DNA of 64,000 bases from Rudaea sp. (lineage in GTDB: Bacteria > Pseudomonadota > Gammaproteobacteria > Xanthomonadales > Rhodanobacteraceae), in the NCBI GenBank assembly GCA_031291055.1, contig JARLJU010000130.1, positions 1 to 64,000 on the forward strand. Direction: 5' to 3'. The translations under genes and the position numbers were made by a program. Every line of letters begins with the position of its first letter. Within the stretch, counting starts at the first letter, position 1. The notes beneath the pieces were generated by a model. The model saw only the letters and a list, made by a program, of their open reading frames with translations, made no database searches and was not told the origin of the DNA. Shown piece by piece: positions 1 through 6,955 of this stretch.

Positions 1-69
1 AGCTATCGCTTCAAGTCCAGCTCAACGCAGAATCGAAAGGAGAAGATCCGCAAGACCACCAAAACCTAG
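1..69 (+). pseudogene. 3' end of an IS21-type istB-like helper ATPase gene (partial)
   Basis: The window opens inside a reading frame whose last 22 residues begin SYRFKSSSTQ and end KTTKT before a TAG stop at 67-69. The tail is basic. It lies about 20 bp before a pair of tandem repeats typical of IS21-family ends, and in IS21 elements istB is the second gene and abuts the terminal repeat. The identification rests on that position, on the Ser-Tyr-Arg-hydrophobic motif that I recall near IstB C-termini, and on the basic tail. The visible part is too short to prove the family, and whether the element is complete cannot be seen because the rest lies left of the window. Confidence 0.5.
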
Positions 70-84
70 GGCATACTGCATAAA

Positions 85-136
85 AAGGGTGGCTCACTTT
101 TCAGTGAAAATCCCGGCTCACTATTCAGTGCAAATC
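85..136 (+). mobile_element. IS21-family terminal repeat region
   Basis: Two tandem 22-bp copies begin GGCTCACTTTTCAGTG and GGCTCACTATTCAGTG, at 91-112 and 115-136. They differ at two positions and have a 24-bp period. Multiple tandem copies of this GGCTCACTTTTCAGTGAAAATC type are characteristic of the ends of one IS21 group, where they serve as transposase binding sites. They follow the stop codon of the istB-like fragment, so this is read as the right-hand end of an element lying to the left. Confidence 0.65.
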
Positions 137-288
137 AACAATGGGTCCACAAGTGTCACGGCTGCCAGAGGGATATGTGTGTCAGTGATGGCCGAAAGCT
201 GCTTCAACGAGAATTGAAGTTGGCTGGTATCGCACCAGCAGTAGCAGACCAGCGCTACCACACGCTGTCGTATTCCGTCCAGATGTAG
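133..288 (+). pseudogene. Orphan protein remnant next to the IS end
   Basis: An open frame without a start codon runs from the IS terminal repeat to a TAG at 286-288. It contains a CHGC motif (CHGCQRDMCVSDG) followed by a helical stretch (LLQRELKLAGIAPAVADQRY). A frame that enters directly from the IS end with no start is what insertion into a gene would leave, with the remaining 3' part stranded. I do not recognise the family. It could also be a chance open frame, since it is only about 50 codons long. Confidence 0.25.
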
Positions 289-380
289 AAATTACAGTTT
301 GTCATTGTGGTGTGCCATCCTCAGAATTTACAAAGTTTGCACCCAATGGAAGCACCGACCAGTTTTCTCAGGAGAAGAAG

Positions 381-1283
381 TTGAAGATTCTACGACCCCT
401 GCTGCCCCTAGCTCTGGCATTCGTCTCGTTCGCAAGCTCTGCTCAGATGGCAAATTTAGTGCAACCAGCCATGCTGCAAAATGGAGTGCCGGTGGCAACC
501 GAGTGTAACAACTGCTCCAACGTTCAGCTCTACAACGCGGCAATCGCGGGCCCCTTGGTTGGAGTTCAGTATTTTTACGACTTGACCCTGCACCAAATCA
601 CAGCGTGGCAGGCATCCAAAGAGCCGAACGGGAAAGGTGGCTATATATATGACGCGACGCAAGTCACGGTGCCTGCTCCGATAGCTGCGGCGTTCGCTAA
701 TTTCAACAATGGAGTCGTAACGTACGGACGCGCGGCGATGAATTCTACTGTGACGATTAACGTCAACAGTAAGATGACCGGCTTTCCATCCGCTCTTACG
801 AACGTGAGTGTGTACGGGATAATCGAGACCAGCGCGTACCAAAATGATATTTCCGATTGGATAATGACTGCCGGCAATCCACAATTCTCAACACCTCTTG
901 CGACTGGATTGAATCAGAGCGTGTGGGGCGTGCTCAGTTCCCTTTCATCCATCATATTCAAGAACGATGTTTTTTCTGCGACAATCAACGTTACGCTGAG
1001 TGATGGCAGTAGAGTTACTTTTTCCTGGAAGGCGTCCACCGACCCCACATTTACAAGTGCCAGGGACGTAAACAACAACACGATTCCTCTTAACCTGTCC
1101 GCCTTTCCGCAAAACTACGTCTTCAACAATGATCCGGCCGGACTAGCTGCTTTCGAGGCGTACTTGCAATGGCTCGGCGTGCCTGTAGTGGCGGGAACCG
1201 ACCTTGGCTCGATTCCTTCCGTTGTCGTGGAGTGCTATAACAAGTCCGGCAACTCGACCCTCTGCACAGTCCAGCCGAACTGA
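381..1283 (+). CDS. Secreted protein of unknown function
   Basis: This 300-residue protein is read from a TTG start at 381. It is preceded by a good Shine-Dalgarno sequence, AGGAGAAG, at 370-377. An in-frame ATG at 312 exists, but the TTG gives a clean signal peptide (basic KILRP, then hydrophobic PLLPLALAFVSF, cleavage after ASSA), so the protein should be exported. The mature part has a Cys pair near the N-terminus (ECNNCSN), Asn/Ser/Thr-rich beta-type sequence and two further Cys near the C-terminus (VECYNKSGNSTLC). I recognise no catalytic motif or known domain. Base composition is clearly more AT-rich than the core genes further right. It sits between the IS21 end and an att-like repeat, which suggests horizontal acquisition. 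Its function is unknown. Confidence 0.7.
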   Translation: MKILRPLLPLALAFVSFASSAQMANLVQPAMLQNGVPVATECNNCSNVQLYNAAIAGPLVGVQYFYDLTLHQITAWQASKEPNGKGGYIYDATQVTVPAPIAAAFANFNNGVVTYGRAAMNSTVTINVNSKMTGFPSALTNVSVYGIIETSAYQNDISDWIMTAGNPQFSTPLATGLNQSVWGVLSSLSSIIFKNDVFSATINVTLSDGSRVTFSWKASTDPTFTSARDVNNNTIPLNLSAFPQNYVFNNDPAGLAAFEAYLQWLGVPVVAGTDLGSIPSVVVECYNKSGNSTLCTVQPN

Positions 1284-1601
1284 TAGCCCTCTGCGTCCAG
1301 ATTCCCAGCGGTATTGTGACGCTGGGATCACTAATGTCAGGCCCCAGGATTTTGCAACCTGTTCGGAATCCGCGGTTGAGGTTAAGCAGCCGCGGTGGCT
1401 CAAATAGGATGTATTGACGGCAATCTCAGCCCGTGCGTTCGACCTCCGCATAAATCGGCGGAATCCCCGCGAGGACGACGACCGCTGGAACCCATGCTAC
1501 TAGTACGGAGCTCGTCGCGACTGCCGACGAAGTGTGCGTAACCCCGTGCGTAACGGGCGTCGTTGCAGCGAGGAAAACCGCGCAGTTGAGGGCTTTTCGC
1601 T
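1284..1601. other. Gene-free stretch with a hairpin and a repeat pair
   Basis: No credible gene is seen here. An 8-bp inverted repeat (TCCCAGCG, 9-nt loop) at 1303-1327, 20 bp after the secreted-protein stop, could form a transcript-ending hairpin but has no T-run. Two 10-bp repeats of the form YGTGCGTAAC, 12 bp apart at 1533-1554, precede the att-like core at 1602 and resemble a similarly spaced pair before the right-hand core. Confidence 0.5.
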
Positions 1602-1617
1602 GCCCTCCACCGCACCA
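1602..1617 (+). other. Putative att core, left copy
   Basis: GCCCTCCACCGCACCA is repeated perfectly at 4054-4069. Weaker similarity continues upstream in both copies (a GCTT..TTCG segment with one indel). A tyrosine integrase fragment starts 84 bp to its right, the usual place for int next to an attachment site. The interval also contains a HipBA module. I looked for a tRNA or tmRNA 3' end here and could not fold one. Confidence 0.6.
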
Positions 1618-1701
1618 ACACTAGGTCTCTCAAAGAGTTAGGCAGCAAAGCGCAAGCATCGTTTCGCCTTGGTACAAACGCTGGTACACAAGGAGGCGAA
1701 C

Positions 1702-1986
1702 TTGACCTGTGCTTACGTGGTCCAGAGAGGGGCGTTCTTCCACTTCCGAATTCGCGTTCCGGCCGATCTTGTTTCGGCATTCGGGCACCGCGAAGTGCAA
1801 ATGTCGCTGGGGGAAAACAGACAGAGACAGGCGGCGCTCAGGGCGTCGCACTTGGTGCTTCATGCACAATCTTTTTTCAGGACGATCCGAGTTTTCATGA
1901 AGCACCTAGCTTGCGCAACCACAAGAATGAGAGCAGCCATGAGCGACCTCGTCCGAAATGCGTACGTTCTTGCTGAACCAGCGTAA
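1702..1986 (+). pseudogene. Truncated phage-type tyrosine integrase (N-terminal part)
   Basis: Translation probably starts at TTG 1702, preceded by AGGAGG at 1691-1696. The first 60 or so residues match the N-terminal region of P4/phage-like integrases that open with a small beta domain: QRGAFFHFRIRVPADLVSAF, then GHREVQMSLGENRQRQAALR. The similarity then fades and the frame stops after about 94 codons. The SAM-like core-binding domain and the whole catalytic domain (R-H-R-Y) are missing. The frame runs straight into an oppositely oriented HTH-gene remnant, so a deletion has probably joined two genes. The product should be inactive, and the islet would no longer be mobile without help from elsewhere. 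Confidence 0.65.
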
Positions 1987-1997
1987 TCAGCCCTTAT

Positions 1998-2162
1998 TAC
2001 CTCGCGGGCCAGCACGTTCTGGCTGATGTTCAGCCTACTGCGCAACTTGCGAATCTGCCCTGCGCTGTAAGTCATCGGCGTCAGGCACAGCGCATCGAAG
2101 CGATCCGTTTTGTGTTTGTCAATATGGCCCAGGCGATGCAGGTCGCTGGCCGTCTCGCGCAT
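1998..2162 (-). pseudogene. Truncated HTH antitoxin-like (HigA/XRE) gene
   Basis: Read leftwards from an ATG at 2162, the frame gives MRETASDLHRLGHIDKHK followed by RFDALCLTP, then IRKLRSRLNISQNVLAREV. I recognise this as the start of HigA-like antitoxins, with a helical lead, the conserved DALCLTP box and the first two helices of an XRE-type HTH. The similarity ends abruptly near 1998, where the second half of the HTH should be, and the frame continues as unrelated sequence. It lies 3' of hipA on the same strand, separated by about 47 bp. No partner toxin is visible. This is a broken leftover of a second toxin-antitoxin module. Confidence 0.55.
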
Positions 2163-2209
2163 GGCGGTCGGAATTGGACTCTTTGCGCAGGTCTTGGCGG
2201 TCACGTCGC

Positions 2210-3535
2210 CTACTTCATGCCTTCTGCGAGTTTGTTCGAAGATTGGCGCAGTCCATCCAGAATGGCATCGGCAATGTGGCCGGGAAAATCCGTGGGCAGT
2301 TTGGTTCGAACGTCTTCGATGACGTGTTCCGTCTGTTCAAGCAGGCTCGAAACGATGTGGTCAAATGTCTCGCCGATACCGCATCGCTTTGCGGCCTCTT
2401 GCCAATGCCGAAACAGAATCGAATGCCATAAGTAGTGACGGTTCGCGCCACCCGCTGCCATTGCCATTTTGACTTTCTTCGGCGACAGCTTATTTCGCGT
2501 ATTTCCCAGTACCGGAAATGCCGAAAGGACGTCGTAGCGCGGGGTAAGGCGGTAGCCCCCGCCGGCCTTGATGAACAAGCTGAAGTTCTTGGCGTGCCCG
2601 TCGATGGCACAAAGCATCCAGAAGAGGATTTCAGTCCGAAAGAAATCCTGGCGATCCTCCTCTGCTTTTGCCGACCCAAGCAGGAGATCCATAATTTTTC
2701 GAATGCCCGGGCCCCCATCCGACTCGTATTTGCGTTCGCTCGGTTCGCCAGTTGCCTGACACAAATCCTCCTGCGGAAGACGCACGAACCATGATCTATC
2801 GGACGACCGACGTCGGTCGAATCGCTCGACCACGAGGACTTTCCTTTCGCCAAACGTGTGGATGCTGCACTTTGCGATATCGACACCGTAAGCGCGAAGA
2901 ATCTGCGAGCACAGCCATTCGTTCTCAACCGACGTGGTCAGGTCGATGCCGCTGGCGGCCGTGCCGATAGGCAGCTTCAGGATATGGGTGGTCGGCGTCG
3001 TTCCCGTCGGGCGCATCCACTTTCCATTGAGCCGCAGCAGCGCCGTCTTCTCCTGCGCACCCGCCAGAGAGATTCGAAACGTATCGCTTTCGTCGGTCCT
3101 GCCGACCGGTGTATCGAGCATATTGACAAGCAGCTGTTCGATCTCTCGATCGCTGACGGCAGCGCCTTCGATCTTCCTTACGTCGGGCGGAGGCTCTCCG
3201 TCGGGTAGCAGTTGAATCGCACCTACGCAGTCTCGACCGATTTCGGCTAGAAGATCGAACGCTTCCGACGATCGCGCAGCGAATCTGCGCTGCAGCCGCT
3301 CGCGGATGCGCCGGCTGTCGGGCAACAGGTTATCGAAGTATGCTGCGACGATCTCGCCTTTGAATGGCGTTGGCCGTAGCGGCAGCGACAAGGAAATGGG
3401 GCGAGCGTTTTCCGAGGCCAGCCACGTACTCCCGTAACCGAATTCGTCTTGCTTGCCGGGATGCGTCGTCCACGTCCCGACGTGCTCGCCGTTCATCCAG
3501 ACGGCAAGTGCCCTCTTGCTGGAAAGTCGAGCCAT
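2210..3535 (-). CDS. hipA: HipA serine/threonine-kinase toxin
   Basis: This is a full-length type II toxin of about 441 residues (E. coli HipA is 440). HipA phosphorylates glutamyl-tRNA synthetase, which triggers the stringent response and persistence. Visible landmarks are the regulatory serine in FRISLAGAQEKTALL (about residue 156), the catalytic Asp in DGHAKNFSLFI (about 312) and the metal-binding Asp in YDVLSA (about 335). These segments match E. coli HipA nearly word for word, so this is the classical rather than the split or short form. The ATG at 3535 overlaps the hipB stop (TAATG), giving translational coupling; a GTG two codons upstream is an alternative. No frameshift is seen, so the toxin looks functional. 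The cognate target family, gltX, is present at 28988-30400. Confidence 0.93.
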   Translation of the reverse strand: MARLSSKRALAVWMNGEHVGTWTTHPGKQDEFGYGSTWLASENARPISLSLPLRPTPFKGEIVAAYFDNLLPDSRRIRERLQRRFAARSSEAFDLLAEIGRDCVGAIQLLPDGEPPPDVRKIEGAAVSDREIEQLLVNMLDTPVGRTDESDTFRISLAGAQEKTALLRLNGKWMRPTGTTPTTHILKLPIGTAASGIDLTTSVENEWLCSQILRAYGVDIAKCSIHTFGERKVLVVERFDRRRSSDRSWFVRLPQEDLCQATGEPSERKYESDGGPGIRKIMDLLLGSAKAEEDRQDFFRTEILFWMLCAIDGHAKNFSLFIKAGGGYRLTPRYDVLSAFPVLGNTRNKLSPKKVKMAMAAGGANRHYLWHSILFRHWQEAAKRCGIGETFDHIVSSLLEQTEHVIEDVRTKLPTDFPGHIADAILDGLRQSSNKLAEGMK

Positions 3536-3789
3536 TACCACTCCGCCTTCTTGTCCGGAGAGGTGCGGTCCGTCCGCTTGTCCCTGATGACCAACTCCAG
3601 ATCCAGTGCGGACAGCAGCTTGTACAAGGTCTCCACGCGCGTGCGCGCGGCATTGGCTTCAATGGCCGAGACGGTGGTTTGCTTGATGCCTACCCTGGAG
3701 CCCGCAGTCTCCTGAGTCAAACGACGCAGCGTGCGACAGCTCTTGAGAATAGATCCGAGCTGTTCGGGAGTTCGCGCAGCGTAGTTCAT
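3535..3789 (-). CDS. hipB: HipB antitoxin and autorepressor
   Basis: This 84-residue XRE-type HTH protein (E. coli HipB is 88) neutralises HipA and represses the operon. The HTH spans LTQETAGSRVGIKQTTVSAI, followed by the conserved dimer strand LYKLLSALDLELVIRDK and a short polar C-terminal tail. Its gene is first in the operon, and its TAA stop overlaps the hipA start. Upstream are three TATCC-type palindromes, the expected HipB operators. Length, order and coupling all fit the classical hipBA layout. Confidence 0.92.
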   Translation of the reverse strand: MNYAARTPEQLGSILKSCRTLRRLTQETAGSRVGIKQTTVSAIEANAARTRVETLYKLLSALDLELVIRDKRTDRTSPDKKAEW

Positions 3790-3793
3790 GGAT

Positions 3794-3865
3794 TATCTCC
3801 TATAGGGGATAATATCAATTTATCCCTTATAGGGAATAAAGTCAAAGCATCCTCTATGTGGGATA
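3794..3865 (-). promoter_or_regulatory. Triple hipBA operator array
   Basis: Three 18-bp palindromes lie just upstream of hipB: TATCTCCTATAGGGGATA (3794-3811), TATCCCTTATAGGGAATA (3821-3838) and CATCCTCTATGTGGGATA (3848-3865). Starts are exactly 27 bp apart. E. coli HipB binds TATCCN8GGATA operators, so the fit to the family is direct. The first site lies only a few bases from the hipB ATG and covers the likely ribosome-binding region. Confidence 0.85.
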
Positions 3866-3973
3866 AATACACGCCGGTGACGAACGAGCCTGGGGCGCTC
3901 CTGGCGCGACAAGCCGTTGCGCGCCGCTTTATGTGGCGCGATTTCGAATCGCGCCGCTTACACGTACGCGCTG

Positions 3974-3995
3974 CGTGAGCAACTCCGTGAGTAAC
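3974..3995 (+). repeat. Direct repeat pair next to the right att-like core
   Basis: CGTGAGCAAC (3974-3983) and CGTGAGTAAC (3986-3995) are spaced 12 bp apart. The left core is preceded by TGTGCGTAAC and CGTGCGTAAC with the same 12-bp spacing (1533-1554). The shared pattern, roughly YGTGMGYAAC, is what integrase arm-type binding sites look like. That role is inferred. Confidence 0.45.
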
Positions 3996-4053
3996 AACAC
4001 GCGTGCGATTTATCGGACGCGATCTAAAAAACCACTTAAGCCGCTTCTTCGAC

Positions 4054-4069
4054 GCCCTCCACCGCACCA
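4054..4069 (+). other. Putative att core, right copy
   Basis: This is a perfect 16-bp copy of the sequence at 1602-1617. It closes a 2.45-kb interval that contains the int fragment, the antitoxin remnant and hipBA. To its right, non-accessory gene content resumes. Confidence 0.6.
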
Positions 4070-4240
4070 GATTTTCGACCATTTTCTTAATCGATCAAGC
4101 GGTTATCTCGTCGATATTCTTCGTGCGGACGGTGGAATTTCCTTACTGTGCCAAGTCGGTGTGCCAAACCCAGGAGTTTGGCTTGTCGATTCCTGCACAT
4201 CTGTTCCGCCGTCAACGCGTCTTCTACTTCCGCTGGGCGA

Positions 4241-5869
4241 TCAAAGATGCACGGTGCCGACGAACAGGCTTGAAGGATCGGTGGCGGTTTTCGTGAAAGT
4301 CTGCCCGGCCGTGCCGGCGGTTGCGGCGGTTGCCGTTCCCGAGTTTCCACCCGCTCCGTAGGATCCGCCGCCGCCGCTGCCAAATCCAAATCCTTGAGGA
4401 TTGGTACCCGTGCCAGCGGCACCACCGGCGACGGTCTCGATACCTGGTGTGACGACCGGCCCGAGCAGGTTGATGATACCGCCGCCTCCACCGCCGGAAG
4501 CGCCGCCGCCGGTCGCGCCTGCAAGGGCATTGGCGCCGGTACCGCCGATTGCCGAAAGCGTCCCGCTGTTGGTGACGCTGGTCTTGGACGCCAGCACGAT
4601 GATCCCGCCGCCGCCACCGCCGCCGCCATTGCTCTGGGATGCAACGACCGGGTTGCCGTTGGCGCCATCGGCATGAATGGAGCCCGTGTTGGTTATGGAA
4701 ATCGAGCCTGCAGCCACGATGACGACGGTACCGCCACCGCCGGCATTTGCGGCTACGCCGTTGAGGGTATATGGCGAAATTCCGCCGCCAGCCAGACCAG
4801 GATTGACCATGAGCCTGGCGGCCATGGGGTTGCCCAACGCGCTGCCACCCTTGGCAATCATTGTGCCGCTCGTACTGTCGATAGCTGCCGCCGATGCGCC
4901 GATGCCTGCACCCGCGTTGACGTTCGGCGCCACCTTGATCTGTCCCGAGATCGTGACGTTGCCCGTCGCGCGAATGATCAGTCCACTGGGAATGGTCAAT
5001 GTGCCGGTGATGTTCAGCGTGGTGAATTCCAGCGTCGTGTTTGGCAGCGTGCTGGTCCAATCAACGGTTGCAAAACTGCCTGCACCGTCCGAACCATCGC
5101 CGTACACGTTGGCTGCACCCGCCGCACCCGTGGCTCCCGTCGCTCCCGTCGCTCCCGCGGGACCTTGCACTCCCGCTGAACCCGCGGCGCCGGTACTTCC
5201 CGTCGCTCCAGTCGCCCCCGTTGGTCCGGCAGGTCCATTTGCTCCCGTGGCACCTGCCGGACCGGTCAGACCGGTTGGGCCGACGGGGCCAATTGAACCG
5301 GCCGCACCAGTCGCTCCAGCACCGCCTGTGGCTCCCGCGGGACCCGCGGGACCGGTGTCGCCTGTCGCACCCACGGGACCGGTATCTCCGGTGGCACCGG
5401 TTGCGCCTGTCGCACCCATCGGCCCGGTGGGTCCTGCTGTACCCGCCGGTGAATTGAGTGCGTACTGAGCCACCGGCACGGTGTTCACGCGCTGCCGGGG
5501 TGCAAGGACTTGGCCGTTCACCGCAATCTCCAACCAGTATTGCTGCCCTGCGAAGGTCTGGCCAAAATCCAGGTCAACGGTAAACAAGCCGCTGGTGACC
5601 GTCGCCGATTCCGATAGCGGATTCGTGTAGGGATTGCCGGTCACAGGGTCCGTGCCGGAGACAACGATCGGCGTGCCGCCTGTTTCCGCGTCATACAGGG
5701 TAAACGTGAACGATTGCGGCGAACCCGACGAAACCAGACCACCGTTATTCGAAAGCTGGCCCTGGTAGGTGAATGCGGTCGTTTGCGGCGTGGCGGCTGC
5801 CGTGGCATTCAACGCCGCTGCCGACATCAGTGCCGCGGCGATAAGTGCACAAAGTTGTTTGTGTTTCAT
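4241..5869 (-). CDS. Secreted collagen-like repeat protein
   Basis: This 542-residue protein has a signal peptide (about 1-25, cleavage near NATAAA). An N-terminal beta domain of the TYQGQL...[12 protein letters not shown] type (about 30-140) follows. A collagen-like tract of Gly-X-Thr/Pro/Ala triplets spans about 143-252, with many GATGATGATG runs. The C-terminal half is rich in Ile/Thr/Asn strands and ends in poly-glycine segments (GGGGGGG, about residues 435-525) reminiscent of glycine-rich beta-helix proteins. It is probably exported and forms a surface or matrix fibre; that role is inferred. The ATG overlaps the stop of the upstream small secreted gene (ATGA), so the two are co-translated. 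The G/C periodicity creates long spurious frames on the other strand, which are not listed. A GCCAAAC hairpin at 4163-4182 lies beyond the stop but has no T-run. Confidence 0.85.
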   Translation of the reverse strand: MKHKQLCALIAAALMSAAALNATAAATPQTTAFTYQGQLSNNGGLVSSGSPQSFTFTLYDAETGGTPIVVSGTDPVTGNPYTNPLSESATVTSGLFTVDLDFGQTFAGQQYWLEIAVNGQVLAPRQRVNTVPVAQYALNSPAGTAGPTGPMGATGATGATGDTGPVGATGDTGPAGPAGATGGAGATGAAGSIGPVGPTGLTGPAGATGANGPAGPTGATGATGSTGAAGSAGVQGPAGATGATGATGAAGAANVYGDGSDGAGSFATVDWTSTLPNTTLEFTTLNITGTLTIPSGLIIRATGNVTISGQIKVAPNVNAGAGIGASAAAIDSTSGTMIAKGGSALGNPMAARLMVNPGLAGGGISPYTLNGVAANAGGGGTVVIVAAGSISITNTGSIHADGANGNPVVASQSNGGGGGGGGIIVLASKTSVTNSGTLSAIGGTGANALAGATGGGASGGGGGGIINLLGPVVTPGIETVAGGAAGTGTNPQGFGFGSGGGGSYGAGGNSGTATAATAGTAGQTFTKTATDPSSLFVGTVHL

Positions 5870-6252
5870 TGTCCACACCCCTCGAATCCGTTGAAGAAAA
5901 TCTCGTCCAGTCCGCTGGTCTGCGCCGCAGCCCAGAATCCGGAGAACACCCCATAACTGGTGCCGCCACCAATAGTCGCCTGATACGCGTATCCAGGCGC
6001 AGGCGCCAGCTGCCCAACCGTGCCGGAGAGCAGATAACAACTGTTGTGTGCTCGATGAATGCTGCCGTTGGTCACTGCTGACCAAGTGATGCAGAAGGAC
6101 GCCGGTCCTGATTGCGTCGTCGTGCAGTACGCTGGCGGCGTTGGCGTGCTTTGCGCGCCGGCGGCTGTGCAGGACATGGCAGCGATTGCGAAGAACATGA
6201 TCGTTGAACGCGCGGACATGGACGACCGCGACCGAACTTGACTTGAATTCAC
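5866..6252 (-). CDS. Small secreted protein with LSGTVGQ...GFW domain and GFE tail
   Basis: The likely start is GTG at 6252, preceded by AAGGGGG; an ATG at 6219 would give a more compact signal peptide ([20 protein letters not shown], cleavage near GAQ). The mature protein is about 95 residues with four to five cysteines. It contains a segment ([16 protein letters not shown] ... [10 protein letters not shown]) that I recall from many exported proteins of Xanthomonadales. It ends in [13 protein letters not shown], a variant of a C-terminal tail (IF-x-x-GFE) common in that group. It is the first gene of a two-gene unit with the collagen-like protein, overlapping it by 4 bp. Function is unknown; an export or surface-display role is inferred from context. 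Confidence 0.72.
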   Translation of the reverse strand: MNSSQVRSRSSMSARSTIMFFAIAAMSCTAAGAQSTPTPPAYCTTTQSGPASFCITWSAVTNGSIHRAHNSCYLLSGTVGQLAPAPGYAYQATIGGGTSYGVFSGFWAAAQTSGLDEIFFNGFEGCGQ

Positions 6253-6634
6253 CGAGCCCCCTTAAGGCGATGCGAGTGCAGCGCTGCCACTCCGCTTTTC
6301 CACACACGAGTGTTTACACGCTCGAATGGAAAGGTGCAAGGGGCCTTACGGGGAAGTACAAGCGACACACGCGATTGATTCCGCCTAAGCTGGCGAGACT
6401 GCGTCAGTGGGAACTTGCATCGCAGACGGCGACAAGATCGTGGCAGCGGTTGTGGCAACCGAAAATCCGCGCGTGCAGGTGCTTTAGAACCGGGGCATGA
6501 TTGCTCCGCTTGAAATGCTCTCGGGGATGGATCAGGAGAAGAACGCGTGCGTGGGGAAATGCCGAGCATTGGCTGCGACTCCACGTCAAAGCAAGCGGTC
6601 GCCAGGTTCGATTGACGACCAGGGTTGCGGATAC
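6253..6634. other. Intergenic stretch without a gene
   Basis: No supported coding sequence is seen. The segment must hold the promoter of the leftward secreted-protein pair. A short inverted repeat, CGAGTGT-TTAC-ACGCTCG, lies near 6308-6325. The right part runs into the decayed phosphatase-like gene. Confidence 0.5.
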
Positions 6635-6867
6635 GCAAACAGACCGCGTCCTGGAAACATCGAAGTGGTCTCGGCCGGGCAAAACAATGATGCCGTATCG
6701 ACAGTCACTGTCGAGCTCGTGCGCTGGGCGGACATCATTTTCGTCATGGAGAAAGCGCTGCGAAGCGTGTCATCTGTGTGGCTGTCGCGATCAACTATGA
6801 ATTCCCGGATCCGCAGTTGATAAAAATTCTGCGGGCCAAGGTGTCGAATTTTTTGCCGATAGCCTGA
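6635..6867 (+). pseudogene. Decayed low-molecular-weight protein tyrosine phosphatase-like gene (COG4551 type)
   Basis: Two frames must be joined. The first gives PGNIEVVSAGQNNDA, then VTVELVRWADIIFVMEKA. The second, from about 6748, gives AKRVIC, then INYEFPDPQLIKILRAKVSNF and a stop at 6865-6867. Together they match the body of the short phosphatase-like family whose members read SAG.NNDA.NP.TPEL..WADIIFVMEK, then a segment around KRVICLDIPD and YEFMDP.L...L. About 14 residues are missing at the junction, and LDIPD has become VAVAI. The N-terminal catalytic loop (FVCSxNRxRSPTAE) is not readable. The gene is therefore broken by at least one frameshift, an internal deletion and loss of the active site. 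Confidence 0.65.
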
Positions 6868-6955
6868 TCGGGAAACTGGAATAAAATAGCGCGGCCAGGT
6901 TGCGGATGCTGCATGTCCAATCAGGCGATCGTTCAACTCTACGGGGAGACTAAAA

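Noticed and set aside
1580..1620. tRNA or tmRNA 3' end at the att-like core
   Set aside because: The core ends in ACCA, which suggested a tRNA, but no T-arm, anticodon arm or paired acceptor stem can be folded upstream in either copy.
1284..4240. Integron cassettes or attC sites in the accessory left region
   Set aside because: The right edge has an integron integrase, so I looked for GTTRRRY-bounded imperfect palindromes here and saw none. The region is 60 kb away and has its own phage-type integrase remnant.
4677..5468. A long open frame on the plus strand, rich in Pro/Ala/Val, opposite the collagen-like gene
   Set aside because: It is the complement of Gly-x-Thr repeats, whose GGN-NNN-ACN periodicity leaves several frames open. 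It has no start context, signal or domain.
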